A DNA stretch of 64,000 nucleotides from Lepidodermella squamata (taxonomy: Eukaryota > Gastrotricha), in NCBI GenBank assembly GCA_047495785.1, contig JBLDXI010000004.1:620001-684000 (forward strand). Reading direction: 5' to 3'. The notes beneath the pieces were generated by a model. It did not search any database. It was not told the origin of the DNA and worked only from the letters and a program-made list of their open reading frames with translations. Numbering within the stretch: position 1 is the first letter of the stretch; every line of letters starts with the position of its first letter. This document shows, piece after piece, positions 56,765-64,000 of the stretch. The translations under genes were made by a program, and so were the position numbers.

Positions 56765-56841
56765 TATTTATTCTGGTAAGTAATGTCAGATAATTTCATT
56801 GTACTTGAACTAAAAAAGCATTTGTAGTTTCTCGGACAAAT

Positions 56842-57214
56842 ATGAATACTAGGTTGCCATTTCTCCTAGTTGCTTTCGCAACATTGCTTCAACCGATTGC
56901 AACAGCTCGCCTTGATAAGAAAGTGCGCTTAATCTTCGAAGCACTGAAAGGTATCAGCAATGAGCAGGTCGCGAAGTTGTTATCTAAAATGCACCACACT
57001 CTGGACGGTTTGACAAAATCGCATTGTCTCAGGGCCTGCAATCACATGGTAAGTTATATTCAAATGAAACGAGTAAATTTTCAAAAAATCAACTATTTTT
57101 CCGCAGCTACAGTTACGCGCATGTTTACATATCGTTGTAGAAAATCGGCTGGAATTTATAGCAATGATGTGCTTAAATAACTCTGCTGTCTTTAATGGAC
57201 TTCCAGTGAAGTGA
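56842..57214 (+). CDS. Small secreted four-Cys protein, member I
   Basis: Exon 1 is 56842-57048, the intron 57049-57106 (58 bp, GTAAGT...CCGCAG, phase 0), exon 2 57107-57214. The product has 104 residues. A signal peptide (MNTRLPFLLVAFATLLQPIA) is followed by the helix IFEALKGISNEQVAKLL and HTLDGLT, then C-x3-C-x8-C-x15-C. RLEFIAMMC ends the motif, and a short Asn-rich tail follows. An unspliced reading stays open to 57180 but loses the last Cys pair in the proper register, so the spliced form is preferred. A TATA-like TATTTA lies near 56765. Presumed extracellular; function unknown. Confidence 0.83.
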
Positions 57215-57536
57215 GCTTTGATCGTCGGTGAATGAAATCGTCATGCCATCCGGTTCTGTCTATAATTCGTAAAAATAAGGAAATAAAAGTTACCGGCCGC
57301 AGGCAGTCACTATGGGCTCCTAAAATTTCTCACAGTATTCCACCTGAGAATAGGCAAGCGGTCAGTCTGAATTTCAGCAAATAAACATAATTGGCTATAG
57401 ACTGCTTACTCACGAGGAAAGGTTGCTCGCAATGGAGACCAGGAGGTCAAAGGTCAACTGATTGCCAAAACTTGTATTCTTCAGAATTCAGAAATCATGA
57501 TTCTCCAATATGATGCTGTGATACGGAACCTTGAGC

Positions 57537-57966
57537 TCATGATCCGCTGGTTATAGGTTTCCCTCGAGCTGTTCGCTCGTTCCAATCATGTCTTGTTTCA
57601 GCTCGGGCGTATTCAATATCAAGGTCATTCAAAATGTTGCTCATGGCACAATCGGTGGCGGCTTGAGGTCTGGGTTTTTGACTGGCTGGGTCTGTTTTTA
57701 CGAAAAACGACTTCCTAGCGTAAACACAGCTGCTTTCAGTCGGGAAAGCAGTGATAGGCGGGAACTGAGTTTCTGTAGCCATACAGCCGCCACCATTAGT
57801 ATTCGCTCGGCAAGTGCGCTTTCCATCAGACGCCTCGCATCGATAAAAGCTTGGAGAAAACAAAATTAATTATTGAGCTAGGGAAACTCACGAGAAACTC
57901 ACTTGATTTTACAGGTCGGAAAATTGTCGAAAAGGAGACCGTAACCCCAAGAATGCTAAATATATA
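57537..57966 (-). CDS. Candidate gene J, unknown product
   Basis: A TATATA motif lies at 57955-57966, followed by a possible non-coding first exon. A strong GTGAGT donor near 57903 and a pyrimidine-rich acceptor (TTTTCTCCAAG) near 57850 define a short intron. The next exon carries an open frame to 57537. If translation starts at ATG 57782 (MATETQFPPITAFP) the product has 81 residues with no signal peptide. A longer reading upstream adds four Cys. I recognise no family. Context among small secreted-protein genes is the main reason to list it. Confidence 0.3.
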
Positions 57967-58503
57967 GACCAAGCTTGGGTATTTTTTAATTTAGATAGAT
58001 ATGTATACTGTTAACTCTGGGCAGTTGATGGAATTCGGGACGCAGACTACGGCAGAATCTAGCGCGACATTCACGCATTTGATATGCTGACCCTATTAAA
58101 AACGCAGTCAGCGTAAAAATATGATGAACAGTTGGACAAATTACTCGAGTCAAAGCCAGGCACGCGAAACTATCTGCAAAAAGGCCTTCGGTTGAGCCGA
58201 TTTTCCCGAGCTGAAAATTGTTGAAAACACGTTGGAAAGCTTGGGGAAATCTGAATTGTTAATTGTTACGTCATATTTTCCAAAATCTACTTGACAAGAG
58301 CTCAGGCAGCTGCCTCCACTTTCCGAATCGTAGCATAGTTGGATAGTCTGGAATTCTGAAATACATTTTTCACCAAAACATTAAATGGACCTTACCCCTT
58401 TCTCTCTCTTCAAAATCATGAAGATTGGTCCTGAAAAGACCCCAATAGTTCGAGGATCCTTCTTCGCGCGCTGCTTGTAAATATGAACAAAGTCAATGCA
58501 ATA

Positions 58504-58619
58504 CAGGGCGTTCGCGAGATAATACTCTGACTGAGCTAAAAATAGCTAGAAAAAAGCTAAAATGCGTGCAAAAAGCAGCATAGCTATTTCTAGCAGAGTA
58601 TTATTACGCGAACGCCCTG
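58504..58619. mobile_element. 116-bp MITE related to the mariner-like element
   Basis: The ends are CAGGGCGTTCGCGAGATAAT and inverted CAGGGCGTTCGCGTAATAAT, flanked by TA. They match the TIRs of the 38507-39946 element at nearly every position, so both would be moved by the same transposase. Confidence 0.9.
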
Positions 58620-59036
58620 TATTTCAGGGAGGCGATCCACATGGCAAACACACTATGGCGATCTTATTATAGCTCAATCACTATGGCACAGTTTTACTTT
58701 GGCTTAAAAGATCTTGAAAATTTTGTATTCATTATGGCAAATAACGTTGTGGAACAGGAGGTTATCGTTATGGCACAAACCAAATTATAGCAAAACGAAT
58801 TTATTATTTTATTTACAACCTATTTCCAACAAAAAAGGGAAAAAGATGAAAATGTTTATTCGTCGTCCTCCTCCTCGCCGGAGCTCTCCTCATCAGGGGG
58901 GTAGCTGAATTTGCTGACTTGTAAGTCAAACTTCTTTGCGATTGTGTTGATGTAATTCAAGATGCCAGCCACGTCATCATCAGCAGGCAGCGGCGCCTCC
59001 TTAACGAATTTAGCCAACGCCTCGTTAGATCAACTC

Positions 59037-60165
59037 ATTGATATAATTGTTATATACCTTGACCTGTCAAAAGCCTTCGATGTTGTGCCGATCTCTTTGT
59101 TACTATCCAAGCTCTCAGATATCAATATTTGTGGAAACCTGCACGCCTGGATAAAGGCTTTCTTGAGCGACCGATTTTTCAGGGTAGCAGTGAATAACAG
59201 TGTGTCATCATGGTCGGCGGTCACTTCTGGAGTACCTCAGGGCTCTGTTCTAGGGCCGCTGCTGTTCTTGATTTTCACGACAGAAGTAAATGTGTTGGTC
59301 GAGAGATCGATTGCAAAATTCTTCGCCGACGATACGAAGCTATACCGGGCGATCCGTTCTTTAAGCGATTGCATCGAACTGCAGAAAGACTTGGATGAAA
59401 TCATCAACTGGTTTGACGCTATCTGTGAATTCGAAAAAATGCGTCGTGCTTATACTCGGGCAAAACAAATTTATGTTCAAATTCAAAATTAAAGATGTCG
59501 AGCTTGATGTTGTGGACTCAGTGAAAGACCTCGGAATAATTATTGATAAAAATCTCACCTTCTCTGAGCACTGTAACGCATTGGCAACTAAATGCCACAG
59601 AATTAACGGTGTTATTTGTAAATCGTTCGCCTCTAAATCCTTACGTCTCAAAGCCTATAAAACGTATACTTTATCTCGTCTTGACTTTTGCCCGTCTGTT
59701 TACTCACCTTACCTAATAACAGATATTGAAAAGGTCGAATCGATTCAAATCCGCTTCACAAAACGTTTGCTATATCGTAGTACCTACTACTCATCGATCG
59801 AAGGCTCCTCCTATGAAAAACGACTAAAAAAGCTTGGGTTGTGTTCACTCGAATTAAGACGCTACCAACACGATCTTGCGTTATGTCATAAAATGTACCA
59901 GCGTGCTGTGGACTTAAATTTCTCTGACTTCTTTAATATTTCCACTAATCCGCGCTTACCGCATCATTCTGTTACAATGGAAAGCTACAGTCATGCCAGC
60001 TCTCAGTTTTCATTTGTGAGGCGAGTGCGTCCAGCTTGGAACAGGCTACCATCTTCCGTCGTTAATAATTCATATTCTTCATTCTTGAAATATCTTAAAT
60101 GTATTACTGACTTGGGAAAATTCACAATTTCTGTGGTGAGGCGCCATAACTTAACGTATTGTTAA
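59037..60165 (+). pseudogene. 5'-truncated CR1/L2-like LINE reverse transcriptase
   Basis: From about 59037 the frame shows IYLDLSKAFDVV, GVPQGSVLGPLLFLIF and the catalytic FADDTKLY. Near 59400-59450 the frame shifts and continues as SVKDLGIIIDKNLTFSEH, then the C-terminal thumb and tail (LDFCPSVYSPYL, RLKKLGLCSLELRR, RVRPAWNRLP), ending at 60165. This is the 3' half of a CR1/L2-group element. The endonuclease and 5' parts are absent, as is usual for LINE insertions, and an AATAAAA signal lies just after the stop. Confidence 0.88.
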
Positions 60166-60169
60166 TTCC

Positions 60170-60640
60170 TAATTGCTAAATGTTGAAAGACAAATTGCAA
60201 AATAAAACAGTGACTTGACCAGAACACCATGATGATAAATACCGACGAAGGTTCTCTGGAAATAGCGGAAAAACTTGGCTAGATCATGAACTGTGGCGAG
60301 ATCGGATGCAATAAAGAGTCGGAAAAATCGTGCCGTGTGAATGGATGTGAAGCGTATACAGCTGAGTAAATTGTGGCGAGGCAATTTTGAAAGTTCCGTC
60401 GCAACTAGCATGGCCGCCGAGGCGTAAAAGACGCGATAGCATCGCCATTGTGCCGAAAATAAGAAACCGCATAGGGTCACTCGGTCCAGAGTCGTGCAAC
60501 AAAAATCTAAACAAATAAACAAATAACCGCAATTAAGCCATAATGATAACTAAAGGAATAAATGCTACATAGCTACTCATTAATTGAGCCGAAATGAGTC
60601 CTAAGATATAAATAATGTTAATTTTGTTTACTTTTCCCCT
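60170..60640. other. No gene seen
   Basis: LINE 3' end, then unique sequence. Confidence 0.4.
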
Positions 60641-60859
60641 CTAGGTCGTTGTCAGTTGTGCGGGTACGTCGATATCGGCGAATGTAGTGGGCGCCTTGGG
60701 TAAATTGACCAGCTTTTGTCGCGCTCGGAAAACGCGTTGCATGGTTGCGCGCTCGCTAGGTAGACGGTCGGTGACGTCTAGCGGTTTGCCAAAAGTGACG
60801 TTAGTCCTAATTTCAGTATGCTTGTCATGCGGTCGCGCGACTAACCTAAAACAAAACAT
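60641..60859 (-). pseudogene. MULE-type transposase fragment
   Basis: A 72-residue frame contains RATMQRVFRARQKLVNLPKAP and FADIDVPAQL. This resembles the linker between the FLYWCH finger and the catalytic domain of MULE transposases, where R..R.......P..P....ELD.P is common. No finger or DDE region is adjacent. Assignment by eye only. Confidence 0.45.
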
Positions 60860-62522
60860 TGAAAATTAAAAAAAAAGTTAATTGTTAAGAAATTAAGTAA
60901 TTTCTAACAAATTAAAGGCTGATAAATAACAAATAATAATCTGGCTCAGTTGTGCCATAATGATTAATTTCAAGATCGGAAGTGTGCCATATGTTTTTTC
61001 GTCGTCTTGAGTTGTCTTGACAAGTGTCATCTAGAATGTGTGTGCGCGCCACCTTAATCTTCGAAGTGTAAACAAAACCAAGAAATCGCCACCTAATCTT
61101 GAATTATGTCAACAAAACCTTGAAAACGCAGCGCTGAACTTGAAAGCGCCTCTAAAGACTGTAAATCGTAACCCGCGCACATGAAATTGTCAACTTTTTC
61201 AGAGAATTGTAAACTAAACCCTAGCCAACAGAAACTAATGGAAAAAGGCAAAAAGACAAGGGGGTTCGGATGAGTCATAGGTAGATAGCGCCTAGTTTGG
61301 CCGGGCCGGGCTGGGTACGGTGACCACGGGCCGGGTCTGCTTGTTGGACTCCTTTGAAGGGCCTGGCCGGGTTAAAAAATCTCGGAGCGACCGCGTTCGA
61401 GCGGGGTAGCGGGGATTTACCACTCCTCAGGCCGCTCTAAAACATGCCCGCACGCGACGCTTGCAGGAAAAATGACGAATTCAAACTGGTCTCGCCTTAT
61501 TGAACGATGGCCGGCATATGTGTTTTCATCATCGTATTTTCATCATCGTCTCACGTATAGGGGAAAATTCTGTCTAATAACGGCTAGGGCTATCATGTCA
61601 ATAAAAAAATTATATCCCTTTTCAGGAATATTAGTAAAATTTTTGAGATCTTTTTCTCCTTGTCCTAAATGATTTTACGTCACTGGGTTAGCAATTAAGT
61701 GATTCTCCCAGGGTAATAATAAAGCAGAACAAGAGATCAAGGAAGCTAGTTTTCTCTTCCGCGAACGTCACCAGCTGCGCGCTCGTGTGTTGTTTGTACA
61801 CAATAATGATCGCTGGGAGTGGACACCCACATTTCAAAACCATGTGTGCGAGTGTGGAATAGCGCTCGTTGGACGGATGTCTGTAGGATTGAGGACTATT
61901 GTAAGCCGGACAGGATTAACGATTATTGCCCACCTAAAGGTTTTTGTGTCATCAGCTCATTTTGAAGCGAATATTGAACCATAAAAATTCGAGACCTTTT
62001 TAGCCAGGATGGCCTATCAAAAATCAAAAATGAAAATAAGTCAAGAATAGTATTTCTATTACTATCATTGTCGGCTTGGCGGATTTTTATGGTTGCTGTC
62101 ACTTTTTTGAGGTCATTGGTCGATGATGAGAGACGTAGCAAGCGAATTCGGCCCTATCTCTGTCTTTACAGTCATTTGAAAAACAACAGCTGACGCAAGG
62201 TCATTATTGCAAAACACCCGATTTTCAAATGAATATGAAGCGGGGTTGTCCCTGGATCGGGTTTGGTCCGGGTCGGTTCGGGTACAATCGGGTCCTCAGA
62301 GGCACACAACCTAGCGGGTTGCCGCCAAGCTGTGGAACAGTTCGCATTGCTTACTGCTAAGATCTCATCCATGTGTGAGGCCAAGACGAGGCCGACAGCC
62401 ACTTGGGCAGGAAATAACAATAATAGCAGTTGCCGGCAGAGAGTGTTTGAATGTCCTTAATGTCGCGGCTACGCTGAAGGCAGCCTGACGACGGCACTGG
62501 CATTAGGCAACCAACAAGATAC
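60860..62522. other. No confident gene; GC-rich repeat words
   Basis: GGCCGGGCCGGGCTGGG and CGGGCCGGGTC at 61297-61345 and GGTTTGGTCCGGGTCGGTTC near 62260 are unusual for the region. Short frames show no domain. Confidence 0.4.
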
Positions 62523-62822
62523 CTATAGCACTTCCAGGATTTCCCTGGCAGTGAGGCCTTGGATCTTTAGCTGGTCAAGCGGTACCACCACGTCAAGGTT
62601 CCAGTGCAAAGGTCCGTTTTTTTTTTTGTTAAGGACACTGGGTCGGCGGAGCGGGCCACATTGTGGTACCCTCAAGTGAGCCATTAGCTCACAAGTCCAA
62701 TCAAACACACAAACCAACTGCAAACTTAATGCAGTCAAGAAAAGCCGTACGGATATGGCGTACCAAGAGTTGGCACGCACGTGCAGTGCGCGCAACTGGC
62801 GCACACCGCCACGCTCTAACAT
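62523..62822 (-). CDS. Possible terminal exon, unknown product
   Basis: An open frame of 99 codons ends LDQLKIQGLTAREILEVL and stop. It contains a run of A (NKKKNG) and few domain features. It lies 170 bp downstream of the zinc-finger exon on the same strand and could be part of the same transcription unit. Splice sites are ambiguous. Confidence 0.2.
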   Translation of the reverse strand: MLERGGVRQLRALHVRANSWYAISVRLFLTALSLQLVCVFDWTCELMAHLRVPQCGPLRRPSVLNKKKNGPLHWNLDVVVPLDQLKIQGLTAREILEVL

Positions 62823-62989
62823 AGGGCATTAGCCCAAGTGAGAGTTGAAGCCAGGATGCGTACCTGGCGGCTGCTACCAGCCAAGCGGGCATTGCCTGCT
62901 TATGGGGTCCTGCCCTCAGGACCGGAGGCTCACCTAGGGCGCGGACTCCATCCGTAACGTCCTTTTAGCAGATGTCAGGGCGCTAAAGT

Positions 62990-63709
62990 TTAAGGGATCC
63001 CACGCCTCGTTGAGGACGCCTGACGCCGTGCGTAAAGGGCCTCATAGCTCGCAGTCTGTTCACAAAAGCAGTGTGGCCACCGTACATTGTCAGGGTGGTG
63101 GGTGGTGTCCTTCTTCCACCACTCCGCACAGATGCGCTTCCAGAAGTTCCGGAAGATGCAGCACGCCCGTGGGTGAGCGTTAATAAAATGTAGGTACATG
63201 CCGTGGATATTACGACAGCGGTAGTCGCATCTGCGAAAACCGCAGCGGAGTTCCTCAGAGATCGCCTGATAGAACGGTGTCGCCTTCTTCTGCTCCCAAA
63301 TTTTCAACCAGAAGTGATAGCGTGACATCGCCCGGTCACCCCCCGTCACAGGGGACATAGGTCTGGGGCGTGACGCGAGCTGGCTAGACTGAACGGAAGG
63401 CGGGAGTTCCACTACTTCCGGGGGCGTGGGACATTGGGGTTTACGCCCAGCAATGGGGAACATGAGACTTTGCCCAGCTGTGAAAAGAGACAATTTGCAC
63501 ATCAGCGTATGTTTATTGACAGACAGTACAACAATACTGAGTACACAGTTAGTATACATGAAAAGGTCTGTTAGCGCTCGGGCAGTGCCCATAGTGGCGC
63601 TCGCTTCAACGCGTACGCTGGTTCTTCTTCTGGGGGTCGCCAACGGCGCCACCTGCAAGACAAAAAGATCATTTAAGAATGAATCTTGAACGTCGATAGC
63701 GTCTGCCAA
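62990..63709 (-). CDS. Candidate gene with C2H2-like finger
   Basis: The main exon is 62990-63477. Its upstream edge is a good acceptor (TCTTTTCACAG). The region 63478-63709 stays open but is probably intron plus an upstream exon. The exon encodes a Pro-rich stretch, then a helix-rich region with FWLKIWEQKKATPFYQAISEE. A possible finger follows, CDYRCRNIHGMYLHFINAH, with C-x3-C and H-x4-H, then CCIFRNFWKRICAEWWKK and a terminal stretch with CFCEQ. It could be a host zinc-finger gene or a domesticated transposon protein. The start is not determined. Confidence 0.4.
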   Translation of the reverse strand: MADAIDVQDSFLNDLFVLQVAPLATPRRRTSVRVEASATMGTARALTDLFMYTNCVLSIVVLSVNKHTLMCKLSLFTAGQSLMFPIAGRKPQCPTPPEVVELPPSVQSSQLASRPRPMSPVTGGDRAMSRYHFWLKIWEQKKATPFYQAISEELRCGFRRCDYRCRNIHGMYLHFINAHPRACCIFRNFWKRICAEWWKKDTTHHPDNVRWPHCFCEQTASYEALYARRQASSTRRGIP

Positions 63710-64000
63710 TCGACTGGTCCAACATGAGAGCCACTGGTACCCTCGCCCTGATCACCCGTAGGATTGGTAGCAGGGCTCGGTGGTATGTGAGCTTGTTGGT
63801 GGTGCGATGCACATTGTTAGGTCGCTTGGGTAACTTATAGGGCCAGTTTAGACCCTGCCTGTCCCGAGCTGTACTCTGGAGAGCAGTCACGAAGGAATGC
63901 CAAGAGTAGCCCCGTGCATGCAGCCTGATGGCGAGCTGCATGCATGCATGCATGAATGCCTGATGTGTCTGGCAGATGCGGAGAAAGCGCAGAATCTGTC

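Noticed and set aside
56776-56827. A second intron in the leader of member I (GTAAGT...TTGTAG)
   Set aside because: The only TATA-like motif would place the transcription start inside this intron. Without transcripts the model is not justified.

Overview
The window is repeat-rich nuclear DNA from an invertebrate animal. Evidence for a metazoan: a Gypsy-type LTR retroelement with an env gene, non-LTR retrotransposons of animal types, many small DNA transposons, and genes with very short GT-AG introns (49-58 bp). I cannot name the species. The short introns and the DUF4817-type mariner-like element suggest an arthropod or another ecdysozoan (inference). No rRNA, confident tRNA, CRISPR array or bacterial-style operon was seen.

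Layout. 1-12572: a minus-strand Gypsy/Ty3 element (gag, pol, env, one intact LTR). Its pol is split by a 5.3-kb foldback transposon (3995-9333), and its left LTR is largely deleted. 12573-13495: small Tigger/pogo-like inverted-repeat elements. 13821-22533: an 8.7-kb block bounded by perfect 28-bp inverted repeats. It holds a 659-bp tandem array, a diverged ~0.7-kb repeat family and a FLYWCH-bearing DNA transposon. 22886-33527: host-like small secreted-protein genes mixed with foldbacks, MITEs and a nearly full-length RTE-like LINE (28135-32809) that sits inside one of those genes. 34380-41662: a chain of MITEs, a SINE, and a 1.44-kb mariner-like element carrying two convergent genes. 42119-48165: a hAT transposase relic split by a 5.07-kb element of unknown type. 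49060-54038: a hAT MITE, a SINE interrupted by another hAT-type element, and more secreted-protein genes. 54947-57963: further secreted-protein genes. 58504-60860: a MITE, a 5'-truncated CR1/L2-like LINE and a MULE transposase scrap. 62523-63709: two candidate cellular exons, one with a C2H2-like finger.

The most interesting biology is a dispersed family of small secreted four-cysteine proteins (about 97-109 residues). Three members share the spacing C-x3-C-x8-C-x15-C exactly, together with one phase-0 intron that separates the two cysteine pairs. A fourth retains exon 1 and the same intron but has a damaged exon 2. A fifth is intronless with altered spacing. Further members survive only as signal-peptide stubs or as a copy broken by the LINE. 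The loci lie on both strands over about 34 kb and differ strongly in sequence, which looks like an old, fast-evolving birth-and-death cluster. I do not recognise the family and assign no function.

The rest is a record of nested insertion. Several insertions can be dated relative to each other because the reading frame, the TIRs and the target duplications remain visible.
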